Assembly (NCBI GenBank): GCA_023091735.1
Contig: JALKBU010000443.1
Location: 1-39,751, forward strand
Length of the DNA: 39,751 bases
Direction: 5' to 3'
Source: Trichomonas tenax
Taxonomy: Eukaryota > Parabasalia > Trichomonadida > Trichomonadidae
Part shown: piece by piece, positions 1 through 9,015 of the stretch
How the letters are laid out: each line of letters starts with the position of its first letter
Position numbering within the stretch: position 1 is the first letter of the stretch
Notes under the pieces: model-generated
Seen by the model: the letters and a program-made list of their open reading frames with translations, nothing else
The model's database searches: none
Told to the model about the DNA's origin: nothing
Position numbers and translations under genes: made by a program

Positions 1-283
1 ATCATTAAACTATATATTTCATCACGACCCAGTCTGTATAGTTATATATCTGATTCTTGATGAATTATTTTCTATATTTTTGAATCTTTTAATTTCATAA
101 AGTGTTTAAATACATTTGCATATTGAACATCAATAATAAATAACTAGTTAAGATGCTTTTTTACATGATTGGTCAATTAGGATTGTTAAATATTTTGCAA
201 ATCGATAATGCATAGTAAACTGTTTATAACAATATGTAAATGTAAACTATTTCAATCATGGTAGCACACATTAAGTCAATAAT
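1..283. other. Left-edge AT-rich non-coding DNA
   Basis: Very AT-rich sequence downstream of the minus-strand Myb gene. I see no reading frame of credible composition and no structured RNA in it. Confidence 0.5.
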
Positions 284-886
284 TCAAAAACAAAACTCCT
301 CAACGGGGAAATCATTTTGAACATCATTCAATGATAGCATATCACAAAACGCGTCGTATTGTGATACCTCAAGAACGTTAATTTTATCATTTCTCGGCTC
401 AACTGGTTGTTGTATCATATTGTGTGGTACTGGTTGGAGGCAAAATGTCCTGTTCTCATTTAAAGTAGCAACATTTATACTTTTTCCTCTCTTTGTAGTA
501 TTTCCACGCATCTGCTGATATCTTAAAACATCAATATTAATATTATGACGCTTTAACTGCATAAATCTTGATTTTATGCGTGTGTCAGATCTGTTGTTGA
601 AGAACTTAGAAATTAGAACCCATTTGGCTCCCAATTCTTGGTATTTTTGTAATAATAAGATATCTTCTTGAATTGTAAACGGAGTATTATTGACATTGGG
701 TGATAAATACTTGAACCATCTGTCTTTGCATTGTCTCGCGTTTCTATTCCCCATCAATTGAGCAATCATATTCCAATCAAAGGATTTCACATAGTAGATA
801 ATGGAGATGAGCTTCTTATCTTCCTCATGTGTGAAGAGGTCCTTTGGGTGATAGCGCTTGTTGCTTAATTCAGGTATTTGTTCCAT
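284..886 (-). CDS. Two-repeat (R2R3) Myb-like DNA-binding protein
   Basis: A 200-residue nuclear DNA-binding protein, probably a transcription factor. Two tandem Myb/SANT repeats are visible. The first runs from about residue 20 (FTHEEDKKL) to the RQCKDRWFKYLSP motif. The second begins FTIQEDILL and ends with DTRIKSRFMQLKRH. Each has the expected spaced aromatic core. The C-terminal third has no recognisable domain and ends in an acidic/aromatic stretch. The frame stays open upstream to a TTG at 925, but the first ATG is at 886 and the Myb domain lies wholly after it, so I use 886. Trichomonads carry very large families of such short Myb proteins, and some bind core-promoter or stress-response motifs. 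Which promoters this copy controls cannot be read from the sequence. It is intact, unlike the second Myb gene near 32 kb. Confidence 0.88.
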   Translation of the reverse strand: MEQIPELSNKRYHPKDLFTHEEDKKLISIIYYVKSFDWNMIAQLMGNRNARQCKDRWFKYLSPNVNNTPFTIQEDILLLQKYQELGAKWVLISKFFNNRSDTRIKSRFMQLKRHNINIDVLRYQQMRGNTTKRGKSINVATLNENRTFCLQPVPHNMIQQPVEPRNDKINVLEVSQYDAFCDMLSLNDVQNDFPVEEFCF

Positions 887-2260
887 TTGAAAAAAATAAT
901 AATAACTAATTGAACGTTTATTCAATTAAACCATCTTCACAAAAAAGCCGCTGTTTGAAAATTCCTCTCAAATTCTTTTATTTTAAAAGAAATTTCTTTG
1001 TCTATCTTTGGGTTTTAGTTTCCATAAGTATGTTCATTCCCTGTTTTTCTTCGTCTATGTGCTATATACTGCACAAATTTTAAAAATACTGAATTTGACC
1101 AATAATTTTTTGTTATTCGCTATATATAGCATGATTGCATATCAACAATAAATATGCAATCATCCACTTTCATGCTCGTAATGATAAATGGTCTCGCAAC
1201 ATTCCCCATTACCATCTTTGAACCTTTATTAATTTTGGACAAAATGCTTACTACAGCTAGATTACTCATAGACCAAAAAGATGACTATTTGAACGAATAT
1301 GTATAATTCAAAATAAACATATTGCTCATTTTTCGATCATATGGAATTGATATAAAACACAAATACCACTATGTTATCCATCTCATGTATATGCATCTCC
1401 ACATATCTGATAACTTGATAGTGTTTGTTTGATGAATTGAATTAATATCACCGTGTTTATGGATTTCTCACTGCGTCGTTATTCATTACTCCTCATTTGG
1501 AATAGTTTATGATGAAATAACGTTTATGTTTATTGAAAAAAAAAACAAAATATATTTTCGATCATGATTGAATTTTGCCATCAACAACCGAAATTAATGC
1601 TTCACTTCTTGTATACGTTATAGGCAAATGCTGGAGAAACTACACAAATTTGAAATGAAATGTGATGATCAATATCATATAAAAATACTGGAATTATACT
1701 GTTCACAGCAATGCTTTCGTAGATTCCAACTTATTAACATTGATTACGGATCTCTAATCCAAATGATCTCATTTTCCAAAACATATCATCGTGTTGAAGA
1801 TAATTAACTATGTTCCTCAATAATACTGCTCATATATCTATATAATTCAAAGTATCAGAGCTAGAACTTGTTAATAATTTCTCAAAATGAATTATTTTTG
1901 ATTTAACTTCTTTATATCACGGGTATGACTTAATTCATGAATTACAATATATTACCAAAAGATTAATATCCAAATTATTGATAAATATTTTTTCCAAAAA
2001 ATATCTTCATATATAGTCCAAGCATACAAACTATAGCAACTACATTATATGTTGTGATATTTCCCAAAGTCTCAATGGCCAATCTCGTTAAAAATAAATT
2101 TGAAAAAAATATCATTAGCTTCAAAATGGACAATAATTCTATAAAATGAAAACATATGAAAATGAATAATTATTTGTGACGCCAGAATGGATTATTATAT
2201 ATTTGTCAAACCGCTTTGGCGATAAAAGTGTGGGCGGTTTTGGTCCTACCTTTTGATCTA
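887..2260. other. 1.4-kb divergent intergenic region
   Basis: AT-rich gap between the divergent Myb and eL34 genes; it should carry both promoters. No convincing ORF. It holds one perfect 12-bp stem-loop at 1131-1163. Just before the eL34 ATG is CCTTTTGATCTA, which resembles the CCTTT core-promoter element described in T. vaginalis. Confidence 0.5.
1131..1163. repeat. Perfect 12-bp inverted repeat with 9-nt loop
   Basis: Arms at 1131-1142 (ATGATTGCATAT) and 1152-1163 (ATATGCAATCAT) are exact reverse complements around a 9-nt loop. It stands alone in the gap, far from either start codon. Function unknown. Confidence 0.6.
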
Positions 2261-2608
2261 ATGGTAGATAACAGGTACACTCTTCGTCGTTCCCTTGGCT
2301 TCCACACAATGCGCAACCGTGTTGCCCCAGTACGCACACCAGGCAACAAGCTTGTCGCTCACTACATCGCCAAGCGTCAGAATGGCCTTAGATGCGCCGA
2401 GACAGGAAAGCGCCTTGCTGGTATCAAGTGCGTCAAGACATGCGAACTTCGCCGCATGAAGAAGAATCAGAGAACAGTTTCCCGCCCATACGGTGGTGTC
2501 TACTGCGGTGCTGTCGTTAAAGACCGTATCATCAACGCTTTCATGGAGGAGGAAGCCCGCGCTGCTCAGGAGCGTAAGCTTGCTAACGAGCAGAAGAAGG
2601 GCAATTAA
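2261..2608 (+). CDS. RPL34: 60S ribosomal protein eL34
   Basis: A 115-residue component of the large ribosomal subunit, acting in cytoplasmic translation. The start MVDNRYTLRR, the RTPGNKLV block and the VSRPYGGVYCG...VKDRI block match the eL34 family in order and spacing. The tail is basic and alpha-helical, ending EQKKGN. In many eL34 proteins paired cysteines make a zinc ribbon. Here only one cysteine of each pair is seen (in RCAETGK and YCGAVV), so zinc binding looks reduced or lost. The frame extends upstream to a TTG at 2216, but family alignment places the initiator at ATG 2261. Codon use is more GC-rich than the flanks, as expected of an abundant protein. The stop TAA overlaps TAAA, the trichomonad polyadenylation tetranucleotide. 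Confidence 0.96.
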   Translation: MVDNRYTLRRSLGFHTMRNRVAPVRTPGNKLVAHYIAKRQNGLRCAETGKRLAGIKCVKTCELRRMKKNQRTVSRPYGGVYCGAVVKDRIINAFMEEEARAAQERKLANEQKKGN

Positions 2609-3000
2609 ATCACCTTTATCATAAATGAATATTGATAATACCATTTAATTACGATTTTTCTAAATGAAATTACTACCTGACTCTAAACAGCCATTTACCA
2701 ACAATTCATTTATCTCAATTTTGTTATCATTTTTTGACTCAAAAACCATCGACTATCAATACATCATTAGTATATGGTCATTACTAGTTTTCATATACCC
2801 CTTTTGAACTATTTTTGGTTTTGTGTCCCACTAGTTAGAATTTTTTGCAAAATATAATATATTTATTGTCAAATATCATTTTCATTATATATATCGATTT
2901 AGTGTTTGACACATATAAAGTGACTCTTTAGGTTCAGTACAATTTCTTGATTTGAATTTGCAATTTTTATCTATAAAAACAAAAAATACAAAGAGATGTC
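2609..3000. other. Convergent intergenic gap
   Basis: AT-rich space between the 3' ends of eL34 and epsilon-tubulin. I see nothing in it beyond a TGACACATATAAAG stretch near 2908, which resembles the TGACRYGTAAA motif seen elsewhere. Confidence 0.4.
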
Positions 3001-4305
3001 TCAAACAAAGATTTCTTTCCTTGGGCGGATCTGCGTTTCGTTTGTGTTGATGCTTTCGTATTCATCTTTAACGAAGTTGATGATATCAGCGGCTTCTTCG
3101 AAGTCCTCTTGCGAAACGCCTTCATTGATAAGGTTATGCAAATAAGCACCGCGTGAAGCAAGTTTTTCGTATCTGCTGATCAATGTGTCGAACATTCCAG
3201 TGATTGCTGTTGTGTTCGACAAAGAGCAAATAGAAACTTTAGAACGAAGCGGCGGAGTGGAGCAGAGACCGATCTTCCAGTGCTCTGTGTTCCAGACAGG
3301 GAACCTCATGTGCTGTGCCATATCCGTTGTCGACTTTTGAACCTGCGATTCAGAGACATTTCCGCGAATGAGTAATGCAGAACTCAAATACGTTCCTTGT
3401 GTTGGATCAATACTGCAGAGTGTTGCCTTTCTGCTCATTGCCTCAGTGAAGTATGCTGCTTCGCTTCTTGCAGCTTCCTTAGGATTGATCGGAGAGATAC
3501 CTCCAACCAAGAACTTATGGTGAGGGAAAGGAACCATGTTTGTTTCTATTTCTGAAAGATCGACGTTCATTTTTCCTGCGAATCTAGAGCCAGCAGTGAG
3601 ATCAAGCAAGAAGTTAGCGACAACAGAGTTCATCTGGCTGAAGGCACCCTTTAAGTCCTTGTCTGCTCCTTTCACGAACTCAGCAAGCTTCGTGTTTTCG
3701 ACTGGGAAAACGCAGTTCGCGTACTTGCACAAATGTGCGCAGGACAAAAGCGAGTTATACGGTGATATGACAACAGCAGGATCGTCGTCTGTTGGCGTGA
3801 CAACAGTCGCCATTTTCCATAATCTCGGATATTGCTCAGCAACGCGCTCCAAAATGTAAGAGCCGAAGCCAGAGCCTGTGCCACCACCCAATGAGTAAAG
3901 CATGAAGAAGCTTTCGAGGTGATCGCACGGTTCTGCGAGTTTGCGGATTTTCTCGAGGACTGACTCAATTTGCATTGGGCCATTCGTGTGGTAGCCGATG
4001 CCCCAGTTGTTACCGGCACCGCCAACATCAACACTGATTGAACAATCGCGGAATATATTTCTTATCGCGGAAGCTTCGAGTTGTTTCGTGACATTTGTTT
4101 CTGAATCGATTAATATAGCTCTTGCACGTAAGTTTGAAAGATCCTGCGCATTTCCTCTTTGTGTTGTTTCGAAAAATGATTTATAAGAAAGGTCGTACGG
4201 AGCATTTTTGTGGTACTCCTTGTGCTCGTTGAGCGCTTTTTCCCAAAATTCCCAGCCAATCTGGTTTCCACATTGACCAATCTGAAGAAAAATGATTTCA
4301 GACAT
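3001..4305 (-). CDS. TUBE1: Epsilon-tubulin
   Basis: A 434-residue tubulin-superfamily GTPase. The N-terminus has QIGQCGNQIG, and the nucleotide loop is present as GGGTGSGFG. Family assignment rests on features shared with epsilon- but not delta- or alpha/beta-tubulin: the ARAILID block, GNNW followed by GYH, MNSVVANFLLDLT, and the RFAGKMNVDLSEIETNMVPF segment. Late blocks WNTEHWKIGLCSTPP and the following SNTTAITGMF also fit. Epsilon-tubulin is needed for triplet microtubules of centrioles and basal bodies, so its presence fits a flagellate with several basal bodies. The protein is somewhat shorter than vertebrate homologues (about 475 residues), consistent with loss of an internal loop. The start is the first ATG. 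Upstream in gene orientation is GTGCACAATTTTT directly before the ATG. Confidence 0.95.
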   Translation of the reverse strand: MSEIIFLQIGQCGNQIGWEFWEKALNEHKEYHKNAPYDLSYKSFFETTQRGNAQDLSNLRARAILIDSETNVTKQLEASAIRNIFRDCSISVDVGGAGNNWGIGYHTNGPMQIESVLEKIRKLAEPCDHLESFFMLYSLGGGTGSGFGSYILERVAEQYPRLWKMATVVTPTDDDPAVVISPYNSLLSCAHLCKYANCVFPVENTKLAEFVKGADKDLKGAFSQMNSVVANFLLDLTAGSRFAGKMNVDLSEIETNMVPFPHHKFLVGGISPINPKEAARSEAAYFTEAMSRKATLCSIDPTQGTYLSSALLIRGNVSESQVQKSTTDMAQHMRFPVWNTEHWKIGLCSTPPLRSKVSICSLSNTTAITGMFDTLISRYEKLASRGAYLHNLINEGVSQEDFEEAADIINFVKDEYESINTNETQIRPRKEIFV

Positions 4306-4470
4306 AAAAATTGTGCACGTTTATTAATTCATGAATATCGATATTAAATTGAGAAACAGAATAAGATGTATGAGTGCTATATGTTTTATTAAGCAAATTT
4401 TGGATTTGTTAAGTTTTGAGAAAAATATCAAAAATATTTTGCGATTTATAAAATAAATAATTAAGATTTT

Positions 4471-6582
4471 TTACATATCAACTTCCATTTCCTGACAAAC
4501 CATCTGGTTAAACTCTTCAATTGCATCTCCACCTTCCTGCAAAACCATCTGAGTTCCTGCCTTCTCGGAGACCTGAAGATAAGGCATTGTTGCCGACCAG
4601 TCGACTTCTCGAAGCATGAGCATAAGAATGTGGCGCTTATCTTCGTCTGATGCATCCTTGAAAGCATCTTTCATCTTCTGGATGGCATCGTTGCTAGCTG
4701 CAAGCATGTCGATCTTGTTCTGCTTAATTGGAACTTCTGGGATTTCCGGCATACCAAGAGGTGTCTCGATACCATTATTGTCGCACAACGTGATGACCTT
4801 ATCTTCAATCTTTGTGATATATGTTGCTCGCATTGGAATACGAGTACCCTTCTTATCTACAGACATAAGGTGGGAATATCTAACAGCGACGAGATTGACG
4901 GTCTTCATATCATCAATGAAAAGACCATCATTAGCAATTATGAACAAAGATTCTTTGTGGAACCTCATTGAAATCGGTGCAATGGATCTTGTGACTATGT
5001 GGTTAAGGCTGTTGTTTTCACCAACTTTGTACAATGCATACATTGATGGGCTGGCGACAGCAACATAACCATCAGCAAACGAAGCCATTGATGTGCCGGA
5101 GATCTCAAGTGTAACTGGCTCGAAGTTGGACCACTTGTAAGCAAGCGCGCTAGTCCTTGGCTTCTTCTGCGGGTTGCGGCAAAGGTCTGTCTCATTCTCG
5201 GAAAGAATAACAGCAAGATAATCACCGAATGAAATCAAGCGCTGGACACATGGATATTCCTTAGGAAGCTGGACAGCAATATCCTTCGGCTTAAGAGTTT
5301 CGTCGAAAATCTGAAGATTCCAGATTTCCTTCTTTGATGTTGGGTTGATAGTTGCGAATTTTTTGCCTGTGCCGATGACAACATCATAAGCTTTACCATT
5401 CTTGATTTCCTTGCGCATCATTGTGTTATCGAAAACATTGTAGTTTCTTGAGCATCTTTCAACGACAACTGTGAGATCCTTACGACGAATGACGTTGTAG
5501 AGTCCATCTGTGTGGAAGTTCTGCTTGATTGATTTCGGAATTGGTGGTGATGGAACGACGTTTGGAAGATATGAAGAAATATCAACGATAAGGAGATTCT
5601 GTTCGTTTGCAATAAGAAGGCTTGAGTTATTTGTTGGATGAGCGCCCATGTAAGAGCCTGTTAACTTACGAATTTGTGGTGGAGGGAAATTCTCGATTTT
5701 CATCAATGGTTGAATAAGGCCGCAGATGAAGAGTGCATTTTGGTCGCAGAGTGCGAAGAATAATGGTTTGTGTGCCGGAGAATATGGAAGATAGCATGGC
5801 GCGATTTGTTGAAGATTGTAATTTGTTGGCTTCGATTCTTGAATTGAAACACCAGTGAATGAGCATTCACCAATGCATTCAATTCTGTTTTGAGAAATAC
5901 GGAAAACTTTGACAGCTCTCTTGTCAACAATCGAATAAAGTGTTGATGTATATGGGTCGAAAGTAAAGTTACGACCCGCTTCAATATTCAGCGGTGGGAG
6001 TGACTGCTGGTTGTTTGGTTTGACAAATTCGATACCTGCCTGAGTAGGAATGATGATGCCATATGGATCGCCTTTACTTGCGCCGACGAAGATTCCAAAT
6101 GGTGGGGTCTCTGTCGTTGCGATCTTCTGTGACATCTGATTGGTGATGAATGAGTAGATGTAGATATTTCCTGTTGCATCAGCAAGAACTAATGCATCTG
6201 GCGCCTGTGCAACGTAGGCAGCCGTGATATCGAAAGAAACGAACTTGCAGTTGATGCAAGTGTAGTCGAATATAATCATGCATTTAGCAAAAACGATGCA
6301 AATGAAATTTTCAGATGGAAGATTTTGAATTGTCGATGAGATAATAGATTGAAGAGTTCTGCATGTTAAGTTATCGATAAAGAATAAACCTATCGGATTG
6401 GATTTAATAAGTTGCGTTTGTTCTTTGTTGAAAACGTTTGGAATGTTGAAAGAACGAAGCGAACGGTTCTTGGAAAGGTCTACAATCGTCAAATTGATTT
6501 TGTGTGTACAAACTAAGACAAGGGAATCGCATGGATGCGCCGCAACGAGTGAGATAGGCTCTTCACATACGTGCCCAAACAT
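4471..6582 (-). CDS. Large beta-propeller-like protein of unknown function
   Basis: A 703-residue protein I do not recognise. Its first 600 residues are mostly alternating hydrophobic beta-type segments with repeated short strand patterns (for example SLVLVCTHKINLTIVDLS and FFALCDQNALFICG), suggesting one or two beta-propellers without canonical WD dipeptides. The last roughly 90 residues switch to predicted helix (AIQKMKDAF, HILMLMLREVDW) and end in an acidic tail. There is no signal peptide or membrane segment, so it is probably a cytosolic or nuclear scaffold. The layout of N-terminal propeller plus short helical tail is seen in some nucleoporins and trafficking subunits, but no specific match is claimed. 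The first ATG is used. TCACAATAAA lies immediately upstream, an imperfect initiator. The stop codon reads into TAAAAAA. Confidence 0.8.
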   Translation of the reverse strand: MFGHVCEEPISLVAAHPCDSLVLVCTHKINLTIVDLSKNRSLRSFNIPNVFNKEQTQLIKSNPIGLFFIDNLTCRTLQSIISSTIQNLPSENFICIVFAKCMIIFDYTCINCKFVSFDITAAYVAQAPDALVLADATGNIYIYSFITNQMSQKIATTETPPFGIFVGASKGDPYGIIIPTQAGIEFVKPNNQQSLPPLNIEAGRNFTFDPYTSTLYSIVDKRAVKVFRISQNRIECIGECSFTGVSIQESKPTNYNLQQIAPCYLPYSPAHKPLFFALCDQNALFICGLIQPLMKIENFPPPQIRKLTGSYMGAHPTNNSSLLIANEQNLLIVDISSYLPNVVPSPPIPKSIKQNFHTDGLYNVIRRKDLTVVVERCSRNYNVFDNTMMRKEIKNGKAYDVVIGTGKKFATINPTSKKEIWNLQIFDETLKPKDIAVQLPKEYPCVQRLISFGDYLAVILSENETDLCRNPQKKPRTSALAYKWSNFEPVTLEISGTSMASFADGYVAVASPSMYALYKVGENNSLNHIVTRSIAPISMRFHKESLFIIANDGLFIDDMKTVNLVAVRYSHLMSVDKKGTRIPMRATYITKIEDKVITLCDNNGIETPLGMPEIPEVPIKQNKIDMLAASNDAIQKMKDAFKDASDEDKRHILMLMLREVDWSATMPYLQVSEKAGTQMVLQEGGDAIEEFNQMVCQEMEVDM

Positions 6583-6894
6583 TTTATTGTGACTTGTGAC
6601 ATGAAAACCCCATCACTAGAATTTTATTTTTATCTGATTAAATCGAATTTGGATTTCCTATGATATCGTGTTTGCTTATATATCGTTTATTTGGCTTATT
6701 TGATATATATGCCAAGATTGAGAATTTTTGTCATGTAAATATCAAAATTGACGAATAAAAATGAATTATGTCGTGTAAACTATATTATTTAAGAATTTGA
6801 CATGTAAAAATATGGAAAATGAATGAAAATTGACACATAAATTATTAGTTAAAAAGCTTTGTCACTTTTATATTGGAAAGTGCCAAATTCTGAA
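6583..6894. promoter_or_regulatory. Divergent promoter region with repeated TGACRYGTAAA-like motif
   Basis: This 312-bp region separates two divergent genes. It contains four related boxes: TGTCATGTAAA (6729-6739), TGTCGTGTAAA (6769-6779), TGACATGTAAA (6798-6808) and TGACACATAAA (6831-6841). An exact initiator follows at 6862. The spacing of about 30-40 nt and the conservation suggest binding sites, but this is inference. Confidence 0.45.
6862..6867 (+). promoter_or_regulatory. Initiator element TCACTT
   Basis: Exact match to the trichomonad initiator TCAYTW, about 31 nt before the tetraspanin ATG at 6895. Trichomonad 5' untranslated regions are typically this short. It supports starting the protein at 6895 and not at the upstream in-frame TTG at 6859. 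Confidence 0.55.
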
Positions 6895-7470
6895 ATGTTA
6901 TTGATTTTATCAGCTTCTTGTTTGCTGGTGACGACCATTTCAGGTTTAATGACATACGGTTTGATACGTGGATGGCTCATGAAATCGCGATTGGGAGATA
7001 TCGATTCTTCGATCCTATCTGATTTGAATTGGATGATTTTTATATCGATACTTTCTATTTGCACAATTTATTTTTCTTTTAAGAAGAACAACATAACGTT
7101 ATCAATGCTCTTATGCTTGGTTCTTACATATTTGAGCTGTTATATATTTTATCGAGGCTTTTCTTTATACTATGATCCATTTTCTTTCGTCAGCCTTTAT
7201 GGGTCTTACTGGATGGACAATCCAAAACATCCTATATTCAAAAACATCAGTCGAGAATTCAAATGTTGTGGATTCCATAAAGTTGGCGAATTCCAAGGAT
7301 TGAAATGCAAATACAAAACGCCAAAGCCATGTGTTGTCGCTATTAGCGAGGCACTCTCTGGCGCAATTAAAGAATCAGGTTCCGCAATTTTCACCCACGG
7401 CATCCTTATTCTCATCTCAGCAATAGGCTTACTTGTGTATTTTATGATTATGGCAAGATCCATGAACTAG
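6895..7470 (+). CDS. Short tetraspanin-family membrane protein
   Basis: A 191-residue integral membrane protein. Four hydrophobic segments are visible: roughly residues 1-20, 46-61, 67-88 and 168-188. Between the third and fourth lies an extracellular loop with the tetraspanin hallmark CCG (Cys124-Cys125-Gly126) and further cysteines at LKCKY and KPCVV that can pair with it. This matches the tetraspanin order TM1-TM2-TM3-large loop-TM4. The loop is small, and the protein is shorter than typical animal members (220-250 residues). Trichomonad tetraspanins localise to the surface, flagella and vesicles and have been linked to host-cell contact and migration. The ATG at 6895 was chosen because an initiator sits 31 nt upstream. 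Codon use is AT-rich, unlike eL34 or clathrin, suggesting modest expression. Confidence 0.85.
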   Translation: MLLILSASCLLVTTISGLMTYGLIRGWLMKSRLGDIDSSILSDLNWMIFISILSICTIYFSFKKNNITLSMLLCLVLTYLSCYIFYRGFSLYYDPFSFVSLYGSYWMDNPKHPIFKNISREFKCCGFHKVGEFQGLKCKYKTPKPCVVAISEALSGAIKESGSAIFTHGILILISAIGLLVYFMIMARSMN

Positions 7471-7918
7471 TCAGAATCATTTATAGATTGTTGTTTGTTT
7501 TATATAAATTCTGTTATAGAAACACATGCTTGCATTTTCCTATCTTCTCCAATACTTGAAATCTTCTAATCACACAGATTTTATTTTAACAAAATCACAA
7601 AGATAAAGGAATAGGAATATAAACTCCTGGTGATGTTGTGGATGATTTTGGTAGTAGATGACTGTATGTTCAATAATAAATATTTTGATTAAATATTTCT
7701 ACTGTAATATGATGTGTACGAAATAAACTTGAATGTAGATGTGGAATGCAATACATGCTTGGAGTGAGAAAGATTTGAAAACAGTTTTTCATCTGGAAGA
7801 ATTAAAAGATATTGCTATTTGATACAAACAAACGATATATTTATTGACTTTATGAATTGATAAAGCAAATGTGAAATTTCTGCAAAACTTTGTTATCGGG
7901 TCTTTAATAAAACAAAAA
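7471..7918. other. Intergenic gap before the SH3 protein
   Basis: AT-rich 448-bp gap. An ATG at 7869 is followed at once by TGA, a minimal upstream start-stop 48 nt before the proposed start. Otherwise I see nothing in it. Confidence 0.4.
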
Positions 7919-8893
7919 ATGAAACAATCTGCTGTGAGGCTAACTCCTCAATTATCGAAAGTTCCGACGAGTTTAGTTGACGACGAAGTTTTCCCGGAGA
8001 TAACGTTTATGTCTAACTACCTGAAAAACGAGCATCTTTTATGGAAGCAAATTGATGAAACATTAATCGCCATTGAACGATCTTATAAAGCATTCGCACA
8101 AATGTTCAATCAATTAACACCAAAAACAAATCAAATTGCATTTGGACCACCAGAATCGAACGTTTTTCGCACACTTTTGATTGGAAAAAAGAATCAAGCA
8201 GATAGATTCAAAGATTTCGCGAAAAGAATCAACAAAATACATCAGGGACAGGTTATTATCTTAAAAGACGATGTATTTTCTAAAACAGTAGGATTTATCA
8301 ATGAATTGACAAATTTAAAAACGAATATCACAAAAACACTTGACGCATTTCGTCAGGCAATGAATTCATACAACAAGCACTACAAGAAGTTAGAAATGAC
8401 TGTCTTTCAGACTAAAGGAACACAACAGATGGCAAATCAAACGAAGAAAGCAGCATTAACAGTTCTCAATGAGAAATCTATGCTATTGCAAAACACATAC
8501 ATTGCTTTTTATAGAGAATTCGTTGATTATTTATATAAGCGTGACGAAATCTTCAATAGAATTGATTCATACTTAGCGAGCATTACTCCAAAGAGTATGT
8601 CAATAATTAAGTCAGTTATTGAAGTTGATGCTTCATTCTTTGCTGCTCCATTGGCTGAAACAACATTAAAGAGGGAAATTCCAATTCCTGACTGGGATTT
8701 CAACGACAAAGTCGAGCCCGAGGATGGAACAATGCGTGTGAAGTCTACAATGGCAATCGATGAAAATGAATTAAGAATTGCTAAAAATGAGGAATTTCTT
8801 CTCATTGATGCTACAGGAGACTTCTGGGAGGTTAAGAATTCGTCTGGACAGATATTAACTGTCCCATGTGAAATTCTTCTTCCTGTTGCATAA
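7919..8893 (+). CDS. Coiled-coil (BAR-like) protein with C-terminal SH3 domain
   Basis: A 324-residue protein. The N-terminal roughly 210 residues are long amphipathic helices with a regular heptad-like pattern and many Lys/Asn/Gln, as in BAR or F-BAR membrane-curving modules; I infer that fold from pattern only. The last about 55 residues look like an SH3 domain. They show the ALYDY-equivalent start as STMAIDENEL, an acidic RT-like region (KNEEFLLID), the DFWEVKN tryptophan segment, and the VPCEILLPV end with its binding-surface proline. BAR-SH3 proteins couple membrane bending to actin and endocytosis, which would suit a cell that also encodes clathrin, but partners are unknown. The frame is open upstream from a GTG at 7871; the first ATG is 7919. 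The stop overlaps TAAA. Confidence 0.75.
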   Translation: MKQSAVRLTPQLSKVPTSLVDDEVFPEITFMSNYLKNEHLLWKQIDETLIAIERSYKAFAQMFNQLTPKTNQIAFGPPESNVFRTLLIGKKNQADRFKDFAKRINKIHQGQVIILKDDVFSKTVGFINELTNLKTNITKTLDAFRQAMNSYNKHYKKLEMTVFQTKGTQQMANQTKKAALTVLNEKSMLLQNTYIAFYREFVDYLYKRDEIFNRIDSYLASITPKSMSIIKSVIEVDASFFAAPLAETTLKREIPIPDWDFNDKVEPEDGTMRVKSTMAIDENELRIAKNEEFLLIDATGDFWEVKNSSGQILTVPCEILLPVA

Positions 8894-9015
8894 ATTATAT
8901 TGTCTTTTATAGGTTTTAATAAAATATTGTTTTAAGTCCAAACAGATATTTTAAATATACAGTGTAGGCTACCTTTCGCACAACAGTTTATAAAATAATT
9001 CAAAACAATTTATTC

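Noticed and set aside
2258..2644. 128-codon ORF antisense to eL34
   Set aside because: Shadow of the ribosomal protein gene with no domain of its own.
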